From Mycolicibacterium vinylchloridicum (GTDB lineage: Bacteria > Actinomycetota > Actinomycetes > Mycobacteriales > Mycobacteriaceae), in the NCBI RefSeq assembly GCF_013404075.1, contig NZ_JACBJQ010000004.1, positions 186,001 through 250,000 on the forward strand: DNA of 64,000 bases. Direction: 5' to 3'. Shown here piece by piece: positions 1-8,356 of this stretch. Every line of letters begins with the position of its first letter. The first letter of the stretch is position 1. Position numbers and translations under genes: made by a program. The notes under the pieces were generated by a model. The model did no database searches and had not been told where the DNA came from. It saw nothing but the letters and a program-made list of their open reading frames with translations.

Positions 1-208
1 ACGTTCCCGAGGCGAAGTCGCGCGCCTCGACGAGGGCCACCTTGAGCCCGCGGGTCGCGGCATCCAGTGCACAGCCCGCACCGACCACGCCCCCGCCGAT
101 GACGACGACGTCGAACTGTTCGCTGCCCAGTCGCTCCCAGGCTCGCGCGCGCTCGGTTGGTCCGAGAAAGGTCTGACCGGTGCCCGGTCTAAGGATCGGG
201 TCGCTCAT
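1..208 (-). CDS. glpD2: Glycerol-3-phosphate dehydrogenase, N-terminal part (gene runs off the left edge)
   Basis: Only the first 69 codons are in the window. They read as a short N-terminal extension followed by an FAD-binding Rossmann start (VVVIGGGVVGAGCALDAATR, then a VEARDFASGT segment), typical of aerobic FAD-dependent glycerol-3-phosphate dehydrogenase, which oxidises sn-glycerol-3-phosphate to dihydroxyacetone phosphate at the membrane. The ATG at 206-208 lies 9 bases after the stop of lpdA, so the two form an operon, the same order as lpdA-glpD2 in M. tuberculosis. The substrate assignment rests on this context, because the Rossmann start alone only shows an FAD-dependent oxidoreductase. 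Confidence 0.8.
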   Translation of the reverse strand, partial: MSDPILRPGTGQTFLGPTERARAWERLGSEQFDVVVIGGGVVGAGCALDAATRGLKVALVEARDFASGT

Positions 209-217
209 GGGCCCAGG

Positions 218-1621
218 CTAGTCGAGATCGTCGTGCGCCATCAGGCGGCGCGCAGCCTCGACGATCGACCCGGACAACGACGGGTAAACGGACAGCGTCT
301 GGGCCAGATCGGTCACCGAGATGCGGTTTTGTACCGCCAAGGCGATCGGCAGGATCAGCTCGGAGGCGATCGGGGCGACCACGACCCCGCCGATGACGAC
401 GCCGGTGGCGGGGCGGCAGAAGATCTTGACGAAGCCGCGGGTCAGCAACGACATCTTGGCCCGCGCGTTGGTGTTCAGCGGCAACATGATCGTGCGCGCG
501 GGCACCGAACCGTTGTCGATGGCGGTTTGCGGCACCCCGACGGCGGCGATTTCGGGCCGGGTGAAGGTGGCCGAGGCCACCGTGCGCAGCCGGATCGGGG
601 CCACTCCCTCACCGAGCGCGTGGTACATCGCGATGCGGCCCTGCATCGCCGCGACCGAGGCCAACGGCAACAAGCCGGTGCAGTCGCCGGCGGCGTAGAT
701 GCCCGACGCCGACGTCCGGGACACCCGGTCGACGGGAATGTAGTTGCCTGGCCCGAGGGCGACGCCGACCCGCTCAAGCCCCAAACCAGCGGTGTTGGGT
801 ACCGAGCCGACGGTCATCAGGGCGTGGCTGCCCTCGACGACGCGGCCGTCGGCCATCGTGACCTTGACCCCGTCTGCGCTACGCAGCACCGAGTCGGCTC
901 TGGCGTTCTTGACCAGCGTCACGCCGCGCTCGGCGAAGGTTTCTTCGAGCACGGCGGCCGCGTCGCTGTCCTCGTGCGGCAGGATCTGGTCGCGGCTGGC
1001 CACCACGGTGACATCGACGCCCAGCTCGGTGTAGGCGTTGCAGAACTCCGCACCGGTGACGCCCGAACCGACGATCACCAGGTGTTCGGGCAGTTCAGGG
1101 AGGTCGTAGAGCTGGCGCCAGGTCAGGATCCGCTCGCCGTCGGGCACCGCGTTGGGCAGGACGCGGGGGCTGGCGCCGGTGGCGATCAGCACCACGTCGG
1201 CCTTGAGGACACCGGCCTGCCCGTTGGCCGTGGTGACCTTGACGCGATGGTGCGCCATGCCCGGCACGGTGTCGATCAGCTCGCCGCGACCCTGCACCAC
1301 GTTGACCTTCTCGCGCAGCAGCTGGGTGCCGATGTCGGCGGATTGCGAGCGGGCCAGCGTCTTCACGCGGTTGTTGATCTGCGGCAGCGAGATCTTGGCG
1401 TCGTCGATGCCGATGTCGAAGCCCAATCCCGACGCGCGGCGCAACTCGGTGCGCACGCCGGTCGAGGCGATGAACGTCTTGGAGGGTACGCAGTCGAAGA
1501 GAACGCACGCCCCGCCGATGCCGTCGGAGTCCACCACGGTGACCTCGGCCCGCCCCGCTGCGACCAGTGCCGCCTCGTAACCGGCAGGCCCGCCACCGAT
1601 GATCACGATCCGCGTCGTCAC
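218..1621 (-). CDS. lpdA: Flavoprotein disulfide reductase-family protein LpdA (quinone reductase type)
   Basis: 467 residues. It has an N-terminal FAD Rossmann motif (GGGPAGYEAAL), a mid-protein NAD(P)H-binding motif (VIVGSGVTGAEFCNA) and a GIYAAGDCTG FAD motif, matching the Rv3303c LpdA family along its length. The M. tuberculosis protein is not a true lipoamide dehydrogenase but an NAD(P)H:quinone reductase-like flavoprotein. The C-terminal His-Glu dyad of real disulfide reductases is absent (the end reads VYPSLSGS). Unusually, the motif near the flavin here is GGACVLFDCVPSK, with both cysteines of a CX4C pair. I chose the GTG at 1619-1621 because a TAGGCT -10 box ends 7 nt upstream; an in-frame ATG at 1625-1627 overlaps that spacer. 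glpD2 follows 9 nt downstream. Confidence 0.9.
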   Translation of the reverse strand: MTTRIVIIGGGPAGYEAALVAAGRAEVTVVDSDGIGGACVLFDCVPSKTFIASTGVRTELRRASGLGFDIGIDDAKISLPQINNRVKTLARSQSADIGTQLLREKVNVVQGRGELIDTVPGMAHHRVKVTTANGQAGVLKADVVLIATGASPRVLPNAVPDGERILTWRQLYDLPELPEHLVIVGSGVTGAEFCNAYTELGVDVTVVASRDQILPHEDSDAAAVLEETFAERGVTLVKNARADSVLRSADGVKVTMADGRVVEGSHALMTVGSVPNTAGLGLERVGVALGPGNYIPVDRVSRTSASGIYAAGDCTGLLPLASVAAMQGRIAMYHALGEGVAPIRLRTVASATFTRPEIAAVGVPQTAIDNGSVPARTIMLPLNTNARAKMSLLTRGFVKIFCRPATGVVIGGVVVAPIASELILPIALAVQNRISVTDLAQTLSVYPSLSGSIVEAARRLMAHDDLD

Positions 1622-1628
1622 GCGCATC

Positions 1629-1634
1629 AGCCTA
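1629..1634 (-). promoter_or_regulatory. -10 box of a probable leaderless lpdA promoter
   Basis: TAGGCT on the minus strand, 7 nt before the GTG start of lpdA. The spacing fits the mycobacterial leaderless arrangement (TANNNT, then the initiating GTG/ATG at +1). No convincing -35 is seen. Confidence 0.5.
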
Positions 1635-1672
1635 ATCATCGGAGTCCCCGCGCTCGCTGCGAGAGGACGCTC

Positions 1673-1678
1673 TAGGCT
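1673..1678 (+). promoter_or_regulatory. -10 box of a probable leaderless promoter for the 1685 gene
   Basis: TAGGCT ends 6 nt before the GTG at 1685. Together with the lpdA -10 box on the other strand it makes a compact divergent promoter region of about 60 bp. Confidence 0.5.
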
Positions 1679-1684
1679 TTCCCC

Positions 1685-2167
1685 GTGCCGCTCTATGCCG
1701 CCTACGGGTCCAACATGCATCCCGAGCAGATGCTGGAGCGCGCGCCGCATTCCCCGATGGCCGGCACCGGCTGGTTGCACGGCTGGCGGTTGACCTTCGC
1801 CGGCGAGGACATCGGCTGGGAGGGCGCACTGGCGACGCTGGTCGAAGACCCGGACTCGAAGGTGTTCGTGGTGCTCTACGACATGACGACCTCCGACGAG
1901 CAGAACCTGGATCGCTGGGAAGGTTCGGAGCTGGGCTTCCACAAGAAGATCAGATGCCGCATTGAATGTGAATCCACCGACACCACAACCGATCCCGTGC
2001 TCGCCTGGCTCTACGTGCTGGACGCTTGGGAGGGTGGCCTACCGTCGGCGCGCTACCTCGGCGTGATGGCTGACGCCGCCGAGATCGCCGGTGCGCCAGC
2101 GGAGTACGTGCACGACCTGCGCACCCGCCCCGCGCGCAACATCGGCCCCGGGCACCCCAGCGGCTAG
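1685..2167 (+). CDS. Gamma-glutamylcyclotransferase-like protein (Rv3304 type)
   Basis: 160 residues. The N-terminus MPLYAAYGSN carries the YGSN signature of the gamma-glutamylcyclotransferase/AIG2 fold, whose beta-barrel cavity binds gamma-glutamyl amines or amino acids. The position next to lpdA and the length match Rv3304. The GTG start at 1685 is supported by a TAGGCT box 6 nt upstream. The acidic residue that acts as general base in true cyclotransferases may be one of the acidic residues in the segment around residues 35-45, but I cannot assign it without an alignment. The substrate is unknown. Confidence 0.75.
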   Translation: MPLYAAYGSNMHPEQMLERAPHSPMAGTGWLHGWRLTFAGEDIGWEGALATLVEDPDSKVFVVLYDMTTSDEQNLDRWEGSELGFHKKIRCRIECESTDTTTDPVLAWLYVLDAWEGGLPSARYLGVMADAAEIAGAPAEYVHDLRTRPARNIGPGHPSG

Positions 2168-2176
2168 CACCCACCC

Positions 2177-2191
2177 GCGAGCGTGCGTGTC
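2177..2191. repeat. 15-bp inverted copy of the interspersed palindromic repeat
   Basis: GCGAGCGTGCGTGTC is the exact reverse complement of 3084-3098. The two copies bracket the broken gene at 2192-2986. Confidence 0.75.
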
Positions 2192-2986
2192 CGCACGCCG
2201 TCACCGCGGGCACAACCATCCATCCGAGGTCTTGCAGGGCGGCCAGCTTTTCCCTGTCGCGCCGAAGCGCTTCGGCCCCGACATGCCATTCGTCGCTGTC
2301 GTACTCCGCGGCAACCCGTTGGGCCGGCCAGGCGAAATCGAGCCTGCGGAGCCGCCCTCTTGCATCGACAACCTCATGCTGCAGAACCGGGCTCGGAAGA
2401 CCGCCATCAATCATGACCAGGCGAGCCTCGCTCTCCATAGGTGACTCGGCTCGCCCGTCGGCAAGCGGGAGTAGGTGGCGCACCTTCACGATCCCTCGCC
2501 TTCCTTGTTGCAACACCGCGGCGCGAGACACCGCAGGGCGGCATCGAGTGTGGCAAGTGCGCGCGGACGACGCAGTGTTCGGGCCACCTCTACGGCCGTC
2601 CATGCCGGGGCTGTCGCCGGACGACCTGACACCATGACCAGCGGAGCACCGTCGCGACGATGGACGACCAGACCCTCAACGGGCCGCAGTTGGTGCCCAA
2701 CGGGATTCAGCACGTGCAACTCGGCGGCGCCCTCGGTATCGAAACCGTAGGCACCGGCCGCAGTAGCCATGCAGATACCGACGGTTTCACCGCACGCCAG
2801 GTCGAGACCCTTGAGTTTGCGCGCGGTGTCGGCGGCACCCCAGCAATAGACGCCTCGCCAGATGCGTTCCACCGCCGTGTATTCCACGAGCATCTCCAGG
2901 TAGCGCCGACTCACTATGGCAAGGATCTGCTCGGCGGTCGCCACTCCCTCCTGCCTCTGGAAGAGCGCAGCCAGTTCATCACGCAC
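2192..2986 (-). pseudogene. Broken AbiEi/DUF559-type (endonuclease-like domain) protein gene
   Basis: Two minus-strand frames together match one common mycobacterial protein of about 290 residues. The N-terminal part (GTG at 2984-2986; winged-helix antitoxin-like start RDELAALFQRQ, then TAPAWTAVEVARTLRR and LATLDAALR) is open to 2486. The C-terminal part (GRRGIVKVRHLLPLADGR, ESPMESEARLVMIDGG, RLDFAWPAQRVAAEYD) is in another frame. The switch lies at about 2510-2550, where roughly 8-10 residues also appear to be missing. The tail after GWMVVPAVT runs into the palindromic repeat, so about the last 30 residues are gone. The fold resembles a DUF559/Vsr-like nuclease domain fused to an AbiEi-type winged helix; the function of intact copies is not established. 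Almost certainly non-functional. Confidence 0.75.
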
Positions 2987-2998
2987 ATGCGCGATGCT

Positions 2999-3103
2999 GC
3001 ACGCTCGCGATCACATCGGAAAGTCAGCCCTGTGGATAGTGAGCGTGCGCGAAATGCCCACGAACACGGCGTGTCGCCGTACCGACACGCACGCTCGCGA
3101 TCA
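2999..3103. repeat. Mycobacterial-type palindromic interspersed repeat with 15-bp direct repeats
   Basis: GCACGCTCGCGATCA occurs at 2999-3013 and again at 3089-3103. Between them, GAGCGTGCG (3041-3049) pairs with CGCACGCTC (3088-3096), and inside that GCGTGTCG (3069-3076) pairs with CGACACGC (3083-3090) around a 6-nt loop. The unit could fold as a long hairpin between the pseudogene and the galE 3' end and may help terminate galE transcription. An inverted copy lies at 2177-2191. Confidence 0.7.
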
Positions 3104-4057
3104 GCTCGAGCGGGTGAATTCCCAAGCATCGGAGACGATCTCGTCGATGGTGGTGTGTTGCGGACGCCAGCCGAGTTCGGTGATCGCCTTCTCGCTCGAG
3201 GCGATCAGCACGGCCGGGTCACCCGCGCGGCGTTCGACGTCACGCGCCGCGATCGGTCCGCCGGTCACGCGCTCGCAGCAGGCGATCACCTCACGGACCG
3301 AAAAGCCCGTGCCGTTGCCCAGGTTGTAGATGCGATGTTCGCCCGGCTTCGAGGTCTGCAGTGCGAGCAGATGCGCATCGGCCAGGTCGCGGACGTGGAT
3401 GTAGTCGCGAATGCACGTGCCATCCGGGGTGGGCCAGTCGGTGCCGAACACCAGGATCTCGGCGCGCTGACCGGCCGCCACCTGCAGCACTAGCGGGATC
3501 AAGTGCGTCTCGGTGCCGTGACGCTCACCGCAGCCGCCGTAGGCACCCGCGACGTTGAAGTACCGCAGGCTCGTGGCGGCCAGCCCGTGCGCGGTGGCGT
3601 ACGACGTGATCGCGTGGTCGACCGCGAGTTTGGTCGCGCCGTAGGCATTCGTCGGCCGGGTCGGCGCGTCCTCGGTGATCGGCACCGATTCCGGCTCACC
3701 GTAGGTCGCCGCGGTGGAGGAGAACACCAGCCGTGGCGTGCCGGCTGCCCGCATCGCCTCGAGCAGTTGAATCGTCTTGACGACGTTGCTGTTCCAGTAC
3801 TTTTCCGGCTCCGCCACCGACTCGCCAACCAGCGATTTCGCGGCGAAGTGCACAACCCCGTCAAAGGATCCGTCGCTCAGCAGTTCCGGTGCGACGTCGA
3901 CCATGTCGGCCTCGATGAACCGCGCCCCGGCCGGCACCGCGTCGCCGTTACCCGTCGACAGGTCGTCGACCACCACGACCTCGTGCCCCTGCTCGAGCAG
4001 CACCGTGGCACACACACTGCCCACGTAGCCCGCACCGCCGGTGACGAGAAGCTTCAT
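3101..4057 (-). CDS. galE: UDP-glucose 4-epimerase
   Basis: 318 residues, an extended short-chain dehydrogenase. The NAD-binding GGAGYVG is at residues 7-13, the DDLSTGN segment typical of GalE at 31-37, the SSTAATYG serine/threonine region near 113-120, and the catalytic YGATK at 139-143. It interconverts UDP-glucose and UDP-galactose, feeding galactofuranose and arabinogalactan precursors. Its ATG overlaps the TGA of amiA1 by one base (TGATG), so it is the third gene of an amiB1-amiA1-galE operon. A galE gene here is not part of the M. tuberculosis amiA1 neighbourhood as I remember it. A different nucleotide-sugar epimerase specificity is possible. Confidence 0.88.
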   Translation of the reverse strand: MKLLVTGGAGYVGSVCATVLLEQGHEVVVVDDLSTGNGDAVPAGARFIEADMVDVAPELLSDGSFDGVVHFAAKSLVGESVAEPEKYWNSNVVKTIQLLEAMRAAGTPRLVFSSTAATYGEPESVPITEDAPTRPTNAYGATKLAVDHAITSYATAHGLAATSLRYFNVAGAYGGCGERHGTETHLIPLVLQVAAGQRAEILVFGTDWPTPDGTCIRDYIHVRDLADAHLLALQTSKPGEHRIYNLGNGTGFSVREVIACCERVTGGPIAARDVERRAGDPAVLIASSEKAITELGWRPQHTTIDEIVSDAWEFTRSS

Positions 4058-5226
4058 CAGTATCCCGCGGATTGCTCGACGATATTCACCAGAACCCGAA
4101 CTCCCACCGCGAGCGCCCGCTCATCGAGGTCGAACGTCGGCTGGTGCAGATCCAATTGCGGCCCGCGACCGCTCCACACCCCGAGCCGGCCCATCGCGCC
4201 GGGAACCTCTTCCAGATACCAGGAGAAGTCCTCACCGCCACCGGATTGGTGGGTGTCGGCCAGTGCATCGGGAGCGACGGCTTCGATCGCGTGCGTCATG
4301 ATCTGCGTCGAGCGTTCCTCGTTGACCACCGGCGGGACACCGCGATGGTATTGCAGTGTGTGCTCGATGCCCAAGGGCGCCAGCAGACCCGAAACCGTCT
4401 CACGCACAAGTTGTTCCATGCCAACCCAGGTCTCACGGCTGGCCGTGCGCACCGTGCCCGCCAACGTCCCGGTCTGCGGGATCGCATTGGCCGCGACGCC
4501 GGCGTTGGCCGCACCCCAGACCATCACGGTGCTGTGCCGCGGGTCGATCCGCCGAGACAGCACACCGGGCAGCCCCGTGATCACGGTGCCCATCCCATAG
4601 ACCAGATCCGACGTCAGGTGCGGGCGCGAGGTATGACCGCCCGGCGAATGCAGGGTGATCTCGATCGAGTCCGCAGCCGATGTGATCGGCCCCGGAATGA
4701 TCGCGACCCGGCCCACCGCCAGCCGGGGATCGCAGTGCAGCGCGAAGATTCGCGACACCCCCACCAGCGCGCCGGCGGCGATCGCGTCGATCGCTCCACC
4801 GGGCATCAGCTCCTCGGCGGCCTGGAAGATCAGCCGAACACCGACCGGCAGTTCCGGCACCGCGGCCAACGCCGTCGCGGCTCCGATCAGCATCGCGGTG
4901 TGAGCGTCGTGACCGCACGCATGCGCGACGTTCGGCATCGTCGAGCTGTACGGGGCGCCGGTGCGCTCGGCCATCGGCAGCGCATCCATATCGGCGCGCA
5001 ACGCGATCCTTGGCGCATGCTCGGGACCGAAGTCGCATGTCAGGCCGGTCCCACCCGGCATCACCTTCGGGTTGAGCCCGGCCTCCACCAGACGATCGGC
5101 GACGAACTGGGTGGTGGCGAACTCCTGGCGGCCCAGTTCCGGATAACGGTGAATGTGCCGTCGCCACGCCACCAGATCGTCGAAGTGCCCGGCCAGCCAG
5201 GATTCACACGCGTCCGCGATGCTCAT
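4057..5226 (-). CDS. amiA1: M20-family amidohydrolase AmiA1 (N-acyl-amino acid amidohydrolase)
   Basis: 389 residues, M20D metallopeptidase/amidohydrolase fold. It shows the metal-binding core [14 protein letters not shown], the EE pair in [11 protein letters not shown], and a late [12 protein letters not shown] motif. These enzymes hydrolyse N-acyl or amide bonds of amino acid conjugates using one or two metal ions; the physiological substrate in mycobacteria is not known. It starts within the stop of amiB1 (ATGA, 4-bp overlap) and its stop overlaps the galE start, which indicates translational coupling. It is paralogous to the upstream gene, so the pair probably arose by duplication or forms complementary activities. 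Confidence 0.85.
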   Translation of the reverse strand: MSIADACESWLAGHFDDLVAWRRHIHRYPELGRQEFATTQFVADRLVEAGLNPKVMPGGTGLTCDFGPEHAPRIALRADMDALPMAERTGAPYSSTMPNVAHACGHDAHTAMLIGAATALAAVPELPVGVRLIFQAAEELMPGGAIDAIAAGALVGVSRIFALHCDPRLAVGRVAIIPGPITSAADSIEITLHSPGGHTSRPHLTSDLVYGMGTVITGLPGVLSRRIDPRHSTVMVWGAANAGVAANAIPQTGTLAGTVRTASRETWVGMEQLVRETVSGLLAPLGIEHTLQYHRGVPPVVNEERSTQIMTHAIEAVAPDALADTHQSGGGEDFSWYLEEVPGAMGRLGVWSGRGPQLDLHQPTFDLDERALAVGVRVLVNIVEQSAGY

Positions 5227-6410
5227 GGCCGATCCCCCCGCCGGTCCCGCAACTCCAGCACCCGGTCGCGCTCGGCAGTGGTTTCAGCCAACCGAACGAC
5301 TGTGCGCGCCAACATGATTGCCCCCTGGACGACCGCGCGATCCGCACTGGGCCCCGCCGCAGCGACGGTGAAGCCGGGCTGGTGGATCACCGCGCCGCCC
5401 GATTCGATACCGACCACCGGATGGATGCCCGGCAGCAGCTGCGTGACATTGCCCATATCCGTACTCCCCAACGGCATTCCGGCTTCCACCTCGACCGGAA
5501 CCGGGTTGCGGCCCATCTTCGTCATCTCGTCACGGAACACCTCGGCCAGCCACGGGTCCGGAGTCAGTTCGGCGTACGGCGGTGCAGCTTCGTCGATTTC
5601 ATGCTCACATCCGGTGGCGAGGGCACCGGCCGCGAAACACCCGCGCATCTTGGCCTCCAACCCCCGCAGCGACTCGGTGTCGGCCGCCCGCATGGTGTAC
5701 TGCAGCCGGGCCCGCCCCGGGATGATGTTGGTCGCCGAGCCACCCTCGGTGACGATGCCGTGGGCCAGCTGACCGGGCGCCATCTGCTGGCGCAGCAACC
5801 CGATCGCCACCTGCGCGACGGTCACCGCGTCGGCGGCGTTCACGCCCAGATACGGCGCAACGGCGGCATGTGACTCGCGGCCGGTATAGGTCACGATCAC
5901 CTCGGACAGCGCCAGTGAGCGGGCGGCGGCGATATCGACGGGTCCGGGGTGCAGCATCACGGCCGCGGCCACGTCGTCGAACACACCCGCGTCGATCAGC
6001 AGGGCCTTGCCGCCACCGGACTCCTCTGCGGGCGTGCCGATCAGGGCCACGGTGAGCCCGAGTTCATCGGCCACGTCGGCCAGCGCCAGCGCGGTGCCGA
6101 CCGCCGACGCCGCAATGATGTTGTGCCCGCACGCATGGCCGATACCGGGCAACGCGTCGTACTCGGCGCAGATCCCGATCACCAGCGGGCCCGACCCGAA
6201 GTCGGCGCGGAATGCCGTGTCCAAACCACCGGGCGCGGCGCTGATCTCGAATCCGCGCTCGGCCACCAGGGCCTTGGTCTTGGCGCAGCTGCGATGCTCG
6301 GCGAAGGCGAGTTCCGGCTCGGCATGAATGGCGTGCGAGAGTTCCACGAGGTCGCCGCGACGTGCTGTCACCGCGTCCTCGACGCGGGTCGACGCAGTGG
6401 CTGCTGGCAT
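5223..6410 (-). CDS. amiB1: M20-family amidohydrolase AmiB1
   Basis: 395 residues from the ATG at 6408-6410. M20 family with [17 protein letters not shown] as the metal-binding motif, [11 protein letters not shown] supplying the catalytic glutamate, and a C-terminal region [17 protein letters not shown] resembling the AbgB/p-aminobenzoyl-glutamate hydrolase branch. It is the first gene of the amiB1-amiA1-galE operon and is divergent from deoD across 37 bp. The frame stays open further upstream into deoD, but the family begins around MPAATASTR, which is why this start was chosen. Confidence 0.85.
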   Translation of the reverse strand: MPAATASTRVEDAVTARRGDLVELSHAIHAEPELAFAEHRSCAKTKALVAERGFEISAAPGGLDTAFRADFGSGPLVIGICAEYDALPGIGHACGHNIIAASAVGTALALADVADELGLTVALIGTPAEESGGGKALLIDAGVFDDVAAAVMLHPGPVDIAAARSLALSEVIVTYTGRESHAAVAPYLGVNAADAVTVAQVAIGLLRQQMAPGQLAHGIVTEGGSATNIIPGRARLQYTMRAADTESLRGLEAKMRGCFAAGALATGCEHEIDEAAPPYAELTPDPWLAEVFRDEMTKMGRNPVPVEVEAGMPLGSTDMGNVTQLLPGIHPVVGIESGGAVIHQPGFTVAAAGPSADRAVVQGAIMLARTVVRLAETTAERDRVLELRDRRGDRP

Positions 6411-6433
6411 CCACGAAGTATGGCATTCGGGGC

Positions 6434-6439
6434 TAGGCT
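6434..6439 (+). promoter_or_regulatory. -10 box of a probable leaderless deoD promoter
   Basis: TAGGCT followed by 8 nt and the GTG start of deoD at 6448. It lies in the 37-bp divergent gap with amiB1. Confidence 0.5.
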
Positions 6440-6447
6440 CGCAGGCT

Positions 6448-7233
6448 GTGAGTCCTGACGCCGAACACGCCGCATCGGTCATCGCCGAACGCACCGGCGT
6501 CGCGCGGCACGACATCGCCGTCGTCCTCGGATCGGGCTGGACACCGGCGGCTGCGGCGCTCGGGACACCGGCAGCCGAGATCCCGATGTCGGTGATCCCC
6601 GGCTTCACTCCCCCGTCGGCACTCGGGCACCGCGGCCGGGTGTTGTCGGTGCCGCTCGGTTCGCACAACGTGCTGGTGTTACTGGGCCGCATCCACGCCT
6701 ACGAAGGCCATGAACTGCCGACCGTCGTCCATCCGGTCCGCACCGCACGGGCCGCCGGCGCGAGGGTCGTGGTACTGACCAACGCGGCAGGCGGCCTGCG
6801 ACCGGAATACCAGGTCGGCCAGCCGGTGCTGATCAGCGACCACCTCAACCTGACCGCTCGCTCGCCACTGGTCGGGGCGCAGTTCGTCGACCTGGTCGAC
6901 GCGTACTCCCCTCGGCTTCGGGAGCTGGCCCGATCCGTCGACCCGAGCTTGACCGAAGGCGTCTACGCGGGCATGCCGGGTCCGCACTACGAGACGCCCG
7001 CCGAGATCCGGATGCTCCGCACGCTGGGCGCCGACCTGGTCGGTATGTCGACCGTCCACGAGACCATCGCCGCGCGGGCGGCCGGCGCCGAAGTGCTGGC
7101 GTTCTCACTGGTGACGAATCTGGCCGCCGGGATGACCGGCCAGCCGCTGAGTCACGACGAAGTTCTGGCAGCAGGCCGGGCGTCGGCGACGGCCATGGGG
7201 TCGTTGCTGGCAGCGGTCTTGGCGCGCCTATAG
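6448..7233 (+). CDS. deoD: Purine nucleoside phosphorylase
   Basis: 261 residues, trimeric class PNP. It has VVLGSGW near the N-terminus (phosphate loop), [16 protein letters not shown], the purine-binding [13 protein letters not shown] and the MSTVHE loop. It phosphorolyses inosine and guanosine to base plus ribose-1-phosphate for purine salvage. The GTG at 6448 has a TAGGCT box 8 nt upstream. pmmB, upp and the add-deoA-cdd operon nearby form the same salvage neighbourhood as in M. tuberculosis. The last 82 bases overlap the convergent membrane protein gene on the other strand. Confidence 0.93.
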   Translation: MSPDAEHAASVIAERTGVARHDIAVVLGSGWTPAAAALGTPAAEIPMSVIPGFTPPSALGHRGRVLSVPLGSHNVLVLLGRIHAYEGHELPTVVHPVRTARAAGARVVVLTNAAGGLRPEYQVGQPVLISDHLNLTARSPLVGAQFVDLVDAYSPRLRELARSVDPSLTEGVYAGMPGPHYETPAEIRMLRTLGADLVGMSTVHETIAARAAGAEVLAFSLVTNLAAGMTGQPLSHDEVLAAGRASATAMGSLLAAVLARL

Positions 7234-8270
7234 GTCAGTCGCACGAAGCCACGGGCCAGCAGGGGCGCGGCGAACAGCATCAGCAATACCCGCAGCACCT
7301 GCGTGGCGATGATGAACGTGACATTGGAGCCGGTTTCCACCGCGGTGGCCAGCACGGCGTAGATCCCGCCGGGACTGGTCGCGAGATACCCGTCGAGCAT
7401 GCTGACGCCGGCAATCTTGGACAGCGCCACACCGAGCCCGGCGGTGGCGACGTTGAGCAGCACGATCAGCCCCAGCGCGGCGGGCAGCATCCGCTCGATC
7501 GCCCGCAATGACTCGCGGGTGAACGCCACCCCGGCCTGCCAGCCGATCAGCATGTACGAGACCGCCACCAGCAGCGCAGGCACCGTCAGCCCGAAGGACC
7601 AGCCACTCAGCTCGACGATGATCGTCAACGCCATCGGGCCGAGCAGACCGGAGCCGGGCAGCCGTGCCAGCCGGCCCACGACCGATCCGGCGAAAACCAG
7701 CACCACGATCATCATCACGCTCAGATACCAAGGAGCGGAATGAGATTGGGTCGCCGCCGCAGCCGCGTGTGACGACCGTTCGGCGTGGTAGACGAGGGTG
7801 ACGACCACGGGCATCGTCGCGGTGATCACGGCCACCCGCAGGTATTGGACGACGGCGACGACCCGATCGTCACCGCCGAGTTCGCGTGCGATGGCCACCA
7901 GGCCGGACGCCCCGCCCGCGACCAGTGCGAGCGTGCCGGTGAGCGGGCTGACGTCCCGGTGCAGTCCGAGCAGAGCGCCGGCGCCGATGCTCAGCAGCAG
8001 GGTGGCCACGCCGACGCCGAGAACCACCGGCCAGTGCGGGCCTAGGGACGACAACGCGTCGGAATGCACCATGGTGCCGATGTAGACACCGAGCACGCCC
8101 TGCGCCGCCAGACCCCCGACGCGCGGCACTCCGGCCGGCGCAAGCCGGGCGATCGCCAGGACGATGCCGACCAGCAGGGCGGCGAACAGGGCCGCCGAGG
8201 GGACGCCGAGGCGGTCCAGCGGCACGGTGACCCCGACGGTCACCAGTACCAACAGAACCCAACGCAGCAT
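7152..8270 (-). CDS. AbrB-duplication family membrane protein (PF05145 type)
   Basis: 372 residues, very hydrophobic, about 9-10 predicted membrane segments arranged as two similar halves. The segments [31 protein letters not shown] and the later [20 protein letters not shown] correspond to the two AbrB-duplication repeats. These proteins are often misnamed ammonia monooxygenase regulators; transport activity is suspected but unproven. The terminal 27 codons lie antisense to the end of deoD. It is divergently transcribed from a MarR regulator across an 86-bp gap that contains two related palindromes, so the regulator probably controls it. Confidence 0.8.
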   Translation of the reverse strand: MLRWVLLVLVTVGVTVPLDRLGVPSAALFAALLVGIVLAIARLAPAGVPRVGGLAAQGVLGVYIGTMVHSDALSSLGPHWPVVLGVGVATLLLSIGAGALLGLHRDVSPLTGTLALVAGGASGLVAIARELGGDDRVVAVVQYLRVAVITATMPVVVTLVYHAERSSHAAAAATQSHSAPWYLSVMMIVVLVFAGSVVGRLARLPGSGLLGPMALTIIVELSGWSFGLTVPALLVAVSYMLIGWQAGVAFTRESLRAIERMLPAALGLIVLLNVATAGLGVALSKIAGVSMLDGYLATSPGGIYAVLATAVETGSNVTFIIATQVLRVLLMLFAAPLLARGFVRLTYRRAKTAASNDPMAVADARPAARTSS

Positions 8271-8274
8271 ATGG

Positions 8275-8288
8275 CAAGTATATCCTTA
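8275..8288. promoter_or_regulatory. Operator-like palindrome near the AbrB-type gene start
   Basis: CAAGTATATCCTTA has AAG/CTT arms and 10 of 14 positions symmetric. It resembles the stronger site at 8339-8352 and lies immediately upstream of the 8270 start codon. Candidate MarR-family binding site. Confidence 0.4.
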
Positions 8289-8338
8289 GCTTTTTCTCGC
8301 TGATAGCCGCATTTCACGCGATATATCTCACTGATTAG

Positions 8339-8352
8339 CAAGGTATAACTTG
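8339..8352. promoter_or_regulatory. Operator-like palindrome upstream of the MarR gene
   Basis: CAAGGTATAACTTG is symmetric at 12 of 14 positions and ends 4 nt before the MarR start codon. With 8275-8288 it forms a pair of similar sites flanking the divergent promoters, the usual layout for MarR autoregulation plus control of the neighbour. Confidence 0.5.
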
Positions 8353-8356
8353 GAAT

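Noticed and set aside
233-1675. A 480-codon plus-strand frame opposite lpdA
   Set aside because: Antisense shadow; the opposite strand encodes an unmistakable flavoprotein.
2192-2986. A functional toxin-antitoxin or restriction-like system
   Set aside because: The single AbiEi-like gene is frameshifted and truncated and has no partner toxin gene beside it.
2192-3103. Insertion sequence or transposon around the broken gene
   Set aside because: The flanking repeats are suggestive, but no transposase, target-site duplication or known IS end is present. I report it only as a repeat-flanked pseudogene.
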